From: Cohnella nanjingensis
GTDB taxonomy: Bacteria > Bacillota > Bacilli > Paenibacillales > Paenibacillaceae
Length of the DNA stretch: 49,239 bases
Direction of reading: 5' to 3'
NCBI RefSeq assembly: GCF_014212125.1
Contig: NZ_JACJVP010000004.1
Coordinates: 146,669-195,907, forward strand
In this document: positions 7,925-15,776 of the stretch, piece by piece
Position numbering within the stretch: position 1 is the first letter of the stretch
Layout of the letters: the number at the start of each line of letters is the position of its first letter
Made by a program: the position numbers and the translations under genes
Notes under the pieces: generated by a model
Database searches by the model: none
Told to the model about the DNA's origin: nothing
Seen by the model: only the letters and a program-made list of their open reading frames with translations

Positions 7925-10612
7925 CTACCGAAACAATTGAATCGTCATGATTTCTTTAGGCCTTACCGAAACGACCAGTCTTCTCCCCTGATCCCCCCGG
8001 TCTTGCAGGTCCACGGCTTGTTTAAGCTCCCCGTTAAGCCCCGCTAGCCGAGCCGCAAGGATGGGCAGACCGATCAGGAGATTAGCCTCAACCGCTGTGT
8101 GATGCAGATTAACCAGGCGCAACTCTATTCCATTCCCTTGATCCGGAATCGGTCTAACGCTCGTCATGTGAATGGCGTCCGTATCCAACTCCAACCATCC
8201 ATATTCGCTGGAATCGACAGGGGCCGCAGACGCGCTTTTGTACTTGTCCAGAACACGGCTTTTCACGGCTATCTCCTGCTCATCTGCCACTCTCCATGGC
8301 GCCGGCAGATTTTCGCTGCGCCCGATCGTAACCCCGTACTCGAAAGTCATTTTTCTTATGCACTGTCCCTCTTCTGCAGCAACGCCCGGACCGGGGCGAA
8401 TCATCGTCGTCATTCCGCGGTCAGCCCCGCCCAATTGGGAAACGCTTCGGAACAATGTAATCGCAAGCGTTCCTCCATCTGCGGAAGGAGCCGGAATCCA
8501 TTCATACTCGTGAAGCCCCTTGGCATTCAGAATCACCCTGTCATGGTCATGATCGGCGAATAAGAAATGGCGGAAAGGAAACGTGGTCGGTTCATTCTCG
8601 ATCCACACCGCTTCAGGCGGCTGGGCAACGCGAACCGGTCTTGCCGACACATCATAATGACCTCCGGCAACAACCGGCCGATCGCCGATAGGCAGCGGGA
8701 AGAGCAGACGAAGCCGATGATCGCGAGCGCGATTGTCTACGATCGTGCGAAAGCTTGCGGTTCTTCCGGAATCCGGCAACGTCAGCTCGGTCGTTATGGA
8801 AAGCGTAATACGGTCTTCGCTGCGCCGCTTGGAGCGGGGGTCTGCTGACTTAGGAATGCTAAGCTCATATTCAATTGTCATCCGTTTGTATCCATACCCC
8901 TCCCCCTTCACGCTCACGCTTGCGACCGAGCTTGTTACGAATCGTTCATTCAATATCGGTTGCGAATAGGAATACTCGTCGCCTACATCCCCGCTATCCT
9001 CGAATCGATGAAGTCCGCGCCACTCGCGTCCAGTCTTCAGATCCGTCCAGGTCACAGTACCATCGGCTTCAACGGCAATCCGCAAATATTCATTCTCGAT
9101 CATTGCCGAAGCCGAGGCGATCGGCAAGTTGTCCAGAATCGGCACCTTGCTCAGCTTCGCCGCCACTAGCTTATAGCCTAAAGCCGGCATATTCTTGATA
9201 TGTACCCATGCCTTGTGGCGATTGGTTTCCGCTTTGCCAAGCGGATACTTGCCTGCATACTTCTCGATCGGACAGATTTTATCGATAGATACGATTTCGC
9301 CCTTATACTGCATCCCGTCGCGGTCCTGAATGCGTACGGAACGATAAACCGTCTCGTCGTCGGCATCCAATTCGATTTCCGCAATCGCATCCCTTCTCCA
9401 TGGAAGCGAATTAAATAGCAGGACGGGCACGCTCCCTTCCGGCACCCATGACCGGTCTATCCCCTCGGATAGTTGCAGAAGCGATTGCACGACGAGCTGC
9501 TCGCCGATCTGATCGGCCTTCTTAAAGCGGGTTTCCATCTCCTGATGAACCTCGTCAATGCTGCATCCGCATATGCTGTCATGCGGATGATTCTGCAAAA
9601 TATACTTCCAAGCCTGTCGGACGAATTGCGGATGGTGCTCGTCCCGAACAAGGAGCGACAGCGCTTCAAGCGGTTCCACCCATCTTTCCATCAAGTTCTG
9701 AGCGGCGGCGTTTTGCTGCTTAAGGTATACTCTTGAGGAGAGCACATTAGGCAGAATGGTATTGATCGCTGCGCCAGGCGAATGGTTCGTATGACGGAAC
9801 TCCCCATGCAATCGCATCAGCGGCGGATTGTCCGCCAGACTTGCCACAATGTAATCGACAATGCCGGAATGCTTGATAGGAACTTGTTCATGCTCGTTCC
9901 AATAGTCGATCAATACCGGAATGTGCGTTTGCGGTTCCATATGATCGAAGCCGTTCATGAGCAGTACATATCCGGTCTGCGTATGCGTGCCAATGTCCGC
10001 AACCAGCTCGCGAAGGCGCACGGACGCTTCCTCCGGATCTTCCGACAAGTCCATTGCGCTCGTATATCCGTGCTTATACGGCAGATGAATTGTAGTCAAG
10101 CAATCTCCATTGGGCGCTTCCCATTCGAACTCCGTAGGCGCTTGATCGGGCCTTCCGTTATGCCCTCTCCAGATTACGCCGTAATTCATCCCGTATTGCT
10201 TTAGAATTTGCGGCATCTGGGCAATATGACCGAACGTATCCGGTAGATAGCCGACTTGCAGAACAGGACCGAACGCGCTCGCTATGCGCCCTCCTTCCTC
10301 CAAATTGCGGATAATGGATTCGGGACTTACTAAATATTCATCTATCAGCACATACCAAGGTCCAATGACCAATTGTCCATTTTGCACGAACTTCTCGATT
10401 TTCGTCCTGTTCTCGGGTCTGATCTCCAAATAATCTTCAAGAATAATCGCCTGACCGTCGAGATGGAATCGGTAAGGAGGATGCTCTTCCAACGTGCGCA
10501 ACAGTCTGTCCAGCAATCCGACCAACCGGAATCGAAAAACTTCGTAAGGCAGATACCATTCCCGGTCCCAGTGCGTATGCGAGACCAGGTGAATCTCTTT
10601 TAGTTCCCTCAT
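7925..10612 (-). CDS. GH38 alpha-mannosidase
   Basis: About 895 residues, the usual length for bacterial GH38. The N-terminal catalytic barrel has HTHWDREW (His12-Trp19), with zinc-binding His and Asp, and GYLPDTFGHIAQMPQIL, in which Asp125 is the expected nucleophile. A helical middle domain has HPHDSICGCS (zinc-ligand His), and the C-terminal half is beta-rich. It hydrolyses terminal alpha-mannosides from short glycans. No signal peptide is seen, so it should act in the cytosol on imported sugar. A TTG at 10621 is also in frame, but GAGAGGA is too close to it and suits the ATG at 10612. It follows the second permease by 24 bases in the same operon. Family assignment is very secure; linkage preference is not known. 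Confidence 0.93.
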   Translation of the reverse strand: MRELKEIHLVSHTHWDREWYLPYEVFRFRLVGLLDRLLRTLEEHPPYRFHLDGQAIILEDYLEIRPENRTKIEKFVQNGQLVIGPWYVLIDEYLVSPESIIRNLEEGGRIASAFGPVLQVGYLPDTFGHIAQMPQILKQYGMNYGVIWRGHNGRPDQAPTEFEWEAPNGDCLTTIHLPYKHGYTSAMDLSEDPEEASVRLRELVADIGTHTQTGYVLLMNGFDHMEPQTHIPVLIDYWNEHEQVPIKHSGIVDYIVASLADNPPLMRLHGEFRHTNHSPGAAINTILPNVLSSRVYLKQQNAAAQNLMERWVEPLEALSLLVRDEHHPQFVRQAWKYILQNHPHDSICGCSIDEVHQEMETRFKKADQIGEQLVVQSLLQLSEGIDRSWVPEGSVPVLLFNSLPWRRDAIAEIELDADDETVYRSVRIQDRDGMQYKGEIVSIDKICPIEKYAGKYPLGKAETNRHKAWVHIKNMPALGYKLVAAKLSKVPILDNLPIASASAMIENEYLRIAVEADGTVTWTDLKTGREWRGLHRFEDSGDVGDEYSYSQPILNERFVTSSVASVSVKGEGYGYKRMTIEYELSIPKSADPRSKRRSEDRITLSITTELTLPDSGRTASFRTIVDNRARDHRLRLLFPLPIGDRPVVAGGHYDVSARPVRVAQPPEAVWIENEPTTFPFRHFLFADHDHDRVILNAKGLHEYEWIPAPSADGGTLAITLFRSVSQLGGADRGMTTMIRPGPGVAAEEGQCIRKMTFEYGVTIGRSENLPAPWRVADEQEIAVKSRVLDKYKSASAAPVDSSEYGWLELDTDAIHMTSVRPIPDQGNGIELRLVNLHHTAVEANLLIGLPILAARLAGLNGELKQAVDLQDRGDQGRRLVVSVRPKEIMTIQLFR

Positions 10613-10636
10613 TAACGTCAAATCCTCTCAATTGCA

Positions 10637-11461
10637 TTATGCTTTTACTGCTCCGGATGTCATGCCTTGTACGAAATACTTCATTGTGAAAGCGAACAAC
10701 GCCATTAAAGGGATAGAGGCTATGGTCATTCCCGAGAAAATGGAGCCATAGATTTTCTGCTGCGGATCCATAAATCGATATAGTCCGACGGTTAACGTGG
10801 TTTGGCTTTGATCGGACAACACCAGAAGCGGCCATATAAAGTCATTCCAGGTGCTCAGGATATTCACAAGGCCCATCGACAGAACAATGGGAATGGCGAG
10901 CGGAAGAACCAAACGGAAGAAGATGACCAACTCATTGCCACCGTCCATTCGAATGCTCTCGATTAACTCCTTCGGAATCTCTTCGAAGAAAGTTCGGAAA
11001 ACGAAAATGACAACGAGCTGTCCTCCGGCAATGTAGGGTAAAATAGCTGCCCACGGTCTATTGATCAAACCCATATTCGTCACCAACACGAACTGCGGGA
11101 CAAGCATGAGAATGCCGGGGATCATTAGAAATGCCAATAACAAGGCGAATAACGTCTGTTTAAGAGGAAATCTGAATCGTGCGAAAACATAGGCGGTCAA
11201 GCTGGAAACGATAAGAACTCCGATGACCGACAGGCCTGAAATAAAAATCGTGTTTTTCATATATATCCAGACTTTGGAGAATGCATCTTGCATAAAGCCG
11301 AATTGAGGATCCGTAGGCAGGCCAAAATAGTTGATTGAGAGCTGGAAATTGGTTTTGAAGGAAGTAATCAGCATAAAGTACATAGGAAATAAGGTGAAAA
11401 AAAGAAATACGCTCAACAGGCCAACGATAACGACACGGGGCGCTCCTTTGCGATTCGTCAT
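10637..11461 (-). CDS. Carbohydrate ABC transporter permease (MalG type)
   Basis: 274 residues with about six membrane segments. The cytoplasmic EAA-like loop reads ESIRMDGGNELVIFFRLVLP, which docks to the ATPase, and the FIWPLLVL region is typical of CUT1 sugar permeases. ATG 11461 is preceded by GAGAGGGG, which lies in the end of the previous gene; the gap is only 5 bases, so the two permeases are translationally coupled. The frame is open further upstream, but that part is out-of-frame reading of the other permease. It imports an oligosaccharide together with the neighbouring permease and lipoprotein. No ATPase gene is in the operon, as is common for systems served by MsmX. Confidence 0.9.
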   Translation of the reverse strand: MTNRKGAPRVVIVGLLSVFLFFTLFPMYFMLITSFKTNFQLSINYFGLPTDPQFGFMQDAFSKVWIYMKNTIFISGLSVIGVLIVSSLTAYVFARFRFPLKQTLFALLLAFLMIPGILMLVPQFVLVTNMGLINRPWAAILPYIAGGQLVVIFVFRTFFEEIPKELIESIRMDGGNELVIFFRLVLPLAIPIVLSMGLVNILSTWNDFIWPLLVLSDQSQTTLTVGLYRFMDPQQKIYGSIFSGMTIASIPLMALFAFTMKYFVQGMTSGAVKA

Positions 11462-11466
11462 GGTGT

Positions 11467-12351
11467 TCAGCCCCTCTCGCGAGTTGATCTCAAGTTCAAA
11501 TACGTCAACGCCATCGTTAGTACAAACAGAATGACTCCAATCGCGGCGCCTACGCCCAATTTCCCGTAAGTAAACGCATTGTTGTACATATACAGCCCGG
11601 GAACCATCGTATCGTAACCCGGTCCGCCCTTCGTCATAATGAGCTGATCGCTGAATTGCTGCGTGCCGCCGATCAACACCAGAATGGTCGTTAGCCGAAT
11701 TTGTGGCGCAACCATCTTCAAGTCGATCGCCCAGAATATTTTCCATGGGGATGCGCCGTCCACGGTAGCCGCTTCCCTCAGCGATTCGTCAATGTTCTGA
11801 AAGCCGGCCAAATAGATAAGAAATCCAAGACCGCTTATCCAAGGAAAACCCTTCATCATGAGAGAGCCCATGGCGGTGACTTGATTGTCGCCAAGCCATA
11901 TATGCTGCCAATGTTCAAGTCCGATCATCGACAATACGGTGTTGAGCATTCCGTTGTTCGGCTCATAGAAGAACAGCCAGAACATCGTCGTAACCATTCC
12001 AGGCAGGACCATCGGAATCGTGAAGGCCACTTTATAAAATCCGGCCAATCTCGTGTTTCCTAACAAATAAATGAAATAAGCCCCTAAGAGAGAAGCGCCT
12101 TGCAAAATTATAATGTGCCAGATCATAAATACGAGCAGAATAAGGAAGCTGTTTCTGAAAATCGCGTCCTTAAATACCTCGATATAATTATCAAATCCCA
12201 CACTTTCAGGATGAAGGTAATTCGTCATGTTCCAGTCCAAGAAAGACATGCGAAAAGCTTCCAGCGCCGGGTACAGCATAAAAAGTCCGATTAAAATAAA
12301 GCTCGGGAACAGGCACGCGTAAATGTATACATAATGGACTTTCTTTGTCAC
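11467..12351 (-). CDS. Carbohydrate ABC transporter permease (MalF type)
   Basis: 294 residues with about six membrane segments and the EAA loop ESLREAATVDGASPWKIFW, the hallmark of CUT1 permeases. GTG start at 12351 with GGAG about 9 bases upstream; the nearby ATGs are in another frame. It is the partner of the MalG-type permease, forming the transmembrane pore for an oligosaccharide, probably a mannoside judging from the GH38 gene. A stem-loop separates it from the binding-protein gene upstream. Confidence 0.9.
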   Translation of the reverse strand: MTKKVHYVYIYACLFPSFILIGLFMLYPALEAFRMSFLDWNMTNYLHPESVGFDNYIEVFKDAIFRNSFLILLVFMIWHIIILQGASLLGAYFIYLLGNTRLAGFYKVAFTIPMVLPGMVTTMFWLFFYEPNNGMLNTVLSMIGLEHWQHIWLGDNQVTAMGSLMMKGFPWISGLGFLIYLAGFQNIDESLREAATVDGASPWKIFWAIDLKMVAPQIRLTTILVLIGGTQQFSDQLIMTKGGPGYDTMVPGLYMYNNAFTYGKLGVGAAIGVILFVLTMALTYLNLRSTRERG

Positions 12352-12379
12352 GATACATCATCTCCAAATCTAAGAAGAG

Positions 12380-12410
12380 GAGCGGGCGGCGTATTGCCGG
12401 CCTCCCGCTC
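12380..12410 (-). other. Intercistronic stem-loop between binding protein and permeases
   Basis: GAGCGGG and CCCGCTC arms, extended by inner G-C pairs, form a strong hairpin directly after the binding-protein stop. There is no T-run, so it is not a full terminator. Such stem-loops often protect the 3' end of binding-protein mRNA and lower permease output; that role is inferred. Confidence 0.55.
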
Positions 12411-12424
12411 TGAATAACCGTTTT

Positions 12425-13891
12425 TTACTGCAGATACTGCTCAAGATTCCACTCCGGGTGGGTCTTAATCGCTTCGTTCGCATATTTCTTCAGGTCTTTG
12501 CCGAATTCATTGAGGAACTGTTCCGCCGTCATTTTCCCCGCCAGATATTTCTGCTGATTTTTGAACCATTTGTCCTTCTGTTCGGCCGTGAACTCGTTCG
12601 CTCCGAAAGAAAGCTGCTCATCGTTTCCGAACGATTCCATGATCGGTTTAAGAACTTCCGGAACGTCCACGCCTTGAACAACGGGAATGAGATTTAATTC
12701 CTCGGCCAGCAGCTTCGCACCGCCTTCCGGCGCCGTCATATATTGCAGGAAGTTGACGGCGGCGCTGTCCGCTTTATTTTCCTTCGCATTGCGGGTAACC
12801 GCAAAGTATGGCGTCGAACCGATCTTAAACTTGTAACGCTCCGTACCGCCTAATTCGGAATAGCCCTTATCCAAATACGGGATCGGCGCGATGCCGTAAT
12901 TGAATTTGAATCCTCCTTGCTGATATTGATTCGGATACCAGCTACCGTTGAGCGTCATCGCAGACTTGCCGTCATTGAACAACCCTTCGAACTCCCAGCT
13001 CGCGCTGTTAAAGCCTTCGTTAAAGTACGGAACCAAGTCGCTCAACAACCGCAAATACTCCTTCAACTGCGGACTGTCCTTCGTAACCTTATCCTGCACG
13101 ACGGCGACCGCCCATTCATTTAACTCGATTTTCCCGGATTGGTTCAGATCGAGCTCCGACACGCTCGAACGCCACAAGTAGCTGGCCAAGTCCGTAGCGA
13201 GCCAGCCCAAATTCCAATCCATCGAGTTCTGAATGCTGAAAGGAATATATCCGGCATCTTTGGCCTTCTTGGCTACTTCAAGAAATTCGGTGATCGTTGC
13301 AGGCGGATCGGTGACTCCAATCTTCGCGAAGATATCCTTGTTATAATACAAATTAACGGTTACCACCTGATTCGGTATCCCGTAAAGATGAGGATTGTTC
13401 GCATCCGTCTTGTCCAACGCCGAGTCAATGAGGCCCGGCAGGAATGAATCCTTCCACGGCTTGTTCGTGTACGGGCTTATTTCATCCAGATAAGGCAGCA
13501 AATCGACAATCCATCCGTTCTTGTAGGCTTCTATCAGCTTCTCCGTCGTCGTTCCGCTAACGATTTCAGGTTCGGAATGCCCGATAAATTGCGTTTGCAG
13601 CCAATTTACCGCTTCTTCGGCAGGAATATATTTAAGCTCTGCCGTGTTGCCGGTTTGCCCATTAAACGCGGACACCATTTTCTCGTATGTAGGCCATGAA
13701 TATTCGCCCTGATTGTGCATGATCGAGAATTTAACCGGGTCCGCCGCCGGACTGTTGGATGCGCTTGCAGACGAACTGCCGCTCGAGGTTTCCGACGGGC
13801 TCGCTTGATTAGAGTTGGAATTTCCTCCGCAAGCGGCAAGCACCCCCGTCATAAGCGCAAGCGAAGCTGCCAAAGTACCGATTTTTTTCAT
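12425..13891 (-). CDS. Sugar-binding lipoprotein of ABC transporter
   Basis: 488 residues. The N-terminus is a lipoprotein signal with lipobox VLAAC (Cys21), followed by a Ser/Asn-rich linker and a family 1 extracellular solute-binding fold (PTYEKMVSAFN, later AMTLNGSW, a typical ligand-site segment). It is tethered outside the membrane and captures an oligosaccharide for the two permeases. ATG 13891 follows GGGAGGG by about 6 bases. It is the first gene of the operon, about 105 nt downstream of a near-consensus promoter and a 16-bp palindromic operator, and therefore likely repressed by the divergent LacI-type protein. The ligand is inferred from the GH38 gene, not read from the binding site. 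Confidence 0.92.
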   Translation of the reverse strand: MKKIGTLAASLALMTGVLAACGGNSNSNQASPSETSSGSSSASASNSPAADPVKFSIMHNQGEYSWPTYEKMVSAFNGQTGNTAELKYIPAEEAVNWLQTQFIGHSEPEIVSGTTTEKLIEAYKNGWIVDLLPYLDEISPYTNKPWKDSFLPGLIDSALDKTDANNPHLYGIPNQVVTVNLYYNKDIFAKIGVTDPPATITEFLEVAKKAKDAGYIPFSIQNSMDWNLGWLATDLASYLWRSSVSELDLNQSGKIELNEWAVAVVQDKVTKDSPQLKEYLRLLSDLVPYFNEGFNSASWEFEGLFNDGKSAMTLNGSWYPNQYQQGGFKFNYGIAPIPYLDKGYSELGGTERYKFKIGSTPYFAVTRNAKENKADSAAVNFLQYMTAPEGGAKLLAEELNLIPVVQGVDVPEVLKPIMESFGNDEQLSFGANEFTAEQKDKWFKNQQKYLAGKMTAEQFLNEFGKDLKKYANEAIKTHPEWNLEQYLQ

Positions 13892-13971
13892 GTGTTACCC
13901 TCCCTTGTTTATGATTGTTAAGCTTTACCGTTCCGACAACCGTTTTTTCGCCCTTTTCGATGATAAATTTT

Positions 13972-13987
13972 ATGTGAACGTTCACAT
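13972..13987. promoter_or_regulatory. LacI-type operator O1
   Basis: ATGTGAACGTTCACAT is a perfect 16-bp palindrome with the central CG step usual for LacI-family sites. It begins 8 bases downstream of the -10 of the operon promoter and so should cover the transcription start, a standard repression position. Confidence 0.75.
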
Positions 13988-13995
13988 TAAAATAA

Positions 13996-14024
13996 ATCAT
14001 AATGGATGGTGTAACCGTTGTCAA
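13996..14024 (-). promoter_or_regulatory. SigA promoter of the mannoside operon
   Basis: On the minus strand TTGACA (14019-14024) and TATGAT (13996-14001) are 17 bases apart, nearly ideal for sigma-A. Transcription would start near 13989, inside or beside operator O1. Confidence 0.8.
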
Positions 14025-14070
14025 CAGTATAGGTTAGCCATAAGCATTTAATATTTACCGATTAACAATT

Positions 14071-14086
14071 ATGTTACCGGTCACAT
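14071..14086. promoter_or_regulatory. LacI-type operator O2
   Basis: ATGTTACCGGTCACAT is a 16-bp near-palindrome with one mismatched pair; it shares the ATGTKACC half-site with O3. It is centred between the divergent genes, so it could join a repression loop with O1 or O3. A weaker relative (ATGTTACCGCTCAT) is at 14118-14131. Confidence 0.6.
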
Positions 14087-14226
14087 ATTATGGTAATTAA
14101 GCCGATAATATGTGCAAATGTTACCGCTCATCAAATGGTTTATGGAACATTCTGATTGAAAATTCTTGTGTTTTTCAAGCAATACGCTTAATCTATCTAT
14201 GTAACGATCATCCCGCTTCATTTTTT

Positions 14227-14242
14227 ATGTGACCGGTCTCAT
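14227..14242. promoter_or_regulatory. LacI-type operator O3 (autoregulatory)
   Basis: ATGTGACCGGTCTCAT, a near-palindrome with one mismatch, lies 21 bases before the regulator's start codon, where bound repressor would block its own expression. No clear -35/-10 pair for the regulator could be chosen in 14140-14226. Confidence 0.6.
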
Positions 14243-14263
14243 AACGGAAAGAGGGTCTTTGTA

Positions 14264-15286
14264 ATGGCAAGCACGATCAACGATGTCGCGAAATTAGCCG
14301 AAGTATCCAGACAAACCGTATCCCGCGTCATTAACGAGCCTTCCTTGGTGAATCCAAAAACACTGGAGAAGGTTCAGCGGGCAATTGAAATATTGGATTA
14401 CCACCCTAACGTAACCGCCCGTTTATTGGTCAACAAACGGGTAAAGACGATGGGTTTGTTTATGCCCTTCTCCGCCGATCAGGTGCGGCAAAATTTGTTT
14501 TTCGCCACTTTGTCCTCTACAATCTGCCAAATTTGCTCGCAGAGCGACTTCGTCATGCAAATGTTTACTTCTTTGTCACGAGAGGATTCCAGCCGCTTTT
14601 TCGTCAAGCTCTTCAAGGAAAAGCAGGTGGGAGGGTTGATTCTAACCTGTCCCTCCGTCAGCAACGACGAACTGATCTTTCTATTATCCGAGAAAATTCC
14701 GTTCATTATCATCGGCCGCCCAGGAATAATGTCGCAGCAAATCAATTATGTGGACGTTAATAACGTGCAAGCGGGCGACTTGGCCATTGAGCATTTAATT
14801 CAATACGGTCATAGACGGATCGGATTCCTGAACGGCCCGGCCAACATGACATTATCCGCAGATTTAAACAAAGGGGTGATCACAGCTGCCCAGCGGCACG
14901 GCGCTAAGCTGGACATCCGCGAATCGGAGACCGATCTGACGCTGGATTCGGGATATCACCAAGCTTTAATTCTACTTAAATCGGACCAGAGACCGACCGC
15001 CATATTTACGGCTGACGATTTGCTCGCGGTCGGCGTTAAAAAAGCGGCCGACGAGCTAGGGTTGTCCATCCCGTCGGATTTGTCCCTGATCAGCGGAACC
15101 AATTCGGGGTGGGGCAATATCTTCCCTCAAGAGCTCACTTATATCGACACCCAATTCGAGAGGTTGGGGGACATCGCCGCGAAGCATATGATTCGGTTTA
15201 TTCTTGAAGAACAACCCAGCAATCTATCCGAAGTGTTGCCGGTTCGTCTTGTGCTTGGACAAACTTGCGCCAGCGCTCACGAATAA
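14264..15286 (+). CDS. LacI-family transcriptional regulator
   Basis: 340 residues. The N-terminal helix-turn-helix and hinge helix (TINDVAKLAEVSRQTVSRV, then LDYHPNVTARLL) are textbook LacI/GalR, followed by a periplasmic-binding-protein-like sensor domain (about 60-335) with GHRRIGFLNGP and PTAIFTADDLLAVG. It binds operator DNA as a dimer and releases it on binding a sugar. ATG 14264 follows AAAGAGGG. It is divergent from the sugar ABC transporter and alpha-mannosidase operon and flanked by three similar palindromes, so it is the likely local repressor; the inducer is probably a mannoside product, by inference. Confidence 0.92.
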   Translation: MASTINDVAKLAEVSRQTVSRVINEPSLVNPKTLEKVQRAIEILDYHPNVTARLLVNKRVKTMGLFMPFSADQVRQNLFFATLSSTICQICSQSDFVMQMFTSLSREDSSRFFVKLFKEKQVGGLILTCPSVSNDELIFLLSEKIPFIIIGRPGIMSQQINYVDVNNVQAGDLAIEHLIQYGHRRIGFLNGPANMTLSADLNKGVITAAQRHGAKLDIRESETDLTLDSGYHQALILLKSDQRPTAIFTADDLLAVGVKKAADELGLSIPSDLSLISGTNSGWGNIFPQELTYIDTQFERLGDIAAKHMIRFILEEQPSNLSEVLPVRLVLGQTCASAHE

Positions 15287-15354
15287 TGAAACCATTTTAT
15301 TTTGTCCCTCGAACGCTCCGCAAAAAATGGATCGCAATCCATGCCACGATATAA

Positions 15355-15435
15355 ATCTCGATCACAGCGCACGAAGAGGAAAGGGTTGTTTTCACCCATG
15401 AAGTAGATTGGCATGATGAACGCCATACGGACGAT
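15355..15435 (+). pseudogene. Possible remnant of an alpha-mannosidase-like enzyme
   Basis: Between the regulator stop and a terminator there is an open fragment reading EEERVVFTHEVDWHDERHT. The VDWHE(K/R)H pattern recalls the C-terminal half of many GH38 mannosidases. An ATG-started stretch in the same frame (from 15286) is cut by a stop at 15352-15354. If real, it is a decayed end of another glycosidase gene that once followed the regulator. The match is from memory of the family pattern and is short, so it is uncertain. Confidence 0.3.
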
Positions 15436-15480
15436 AACAAGCTTTCAACCTTAGGGTTGAAAGCTTGTTTTATTTTTTGT
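15436..15480 (+). terminator. Rho-independent terminator downstream of the LacI-type gene
   Basis: A perfect 15-bp inverted repeat (AACAAGCTTTCAACC / GGTTGAAAGCTTGTT) with a TTAG loop runs into a T-rich tail. It ends rightward transcripts from the regulator and the remnant region. Confidence 0.85.
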
Positions 15481-15513
15481 GCGGGGCAAACTTTATTTGA
15501 AGGGGTAGTCTTT

Positions 15514-15776
15514 GTGGCGGATAAGCATCAATCCGGACTGATCGCGATCTGGATCAGCCTCATCAGCAACATTGCGCTAACCGCGCTGAAAGTCATAGCC
15601 GGCCTCTTGTTGGCCAGCCCAGTTCTGCTTGCGGCATCGTCGCGGAGCTGCTCATCTATACCCTTCGCCGGCGCTATCGGCCGTTCGTCCGGCATTCATC
15701 TGGTCGATTCCCACCCGTTGCGATTCTAGGCGTTCTTGGCCTTCTCCTCCCGATTCTACTCTTTCACCTCTATTAA
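15514..15776 (+). pseudogene. Truncated cation diffusion facilitator gene fused to another membrane fragment
   Basis: GTG 15514 with AAGGGG eight bases upstream opens a frame reading KHQSGLIAIWISLISNIALT and ALKVIAGLLLASPVLLA, the first transmembrane region of CDF-family metal exporters. The protein then leaves the family at about 15636, just before the metal-binding second helix, and stops at 15729. In another frame, from about 15633, a different sequence (GIVAELLIYTLRRRYRPF ... GVLGLLLPILLFHLY) runs to a stop at 15774-15776 and looks like the end of an unrelated membrane protein. This suggests a deletion joined the start of one gene to the end of another. The product cannot be a working exporter. 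Confidence 0.6.
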
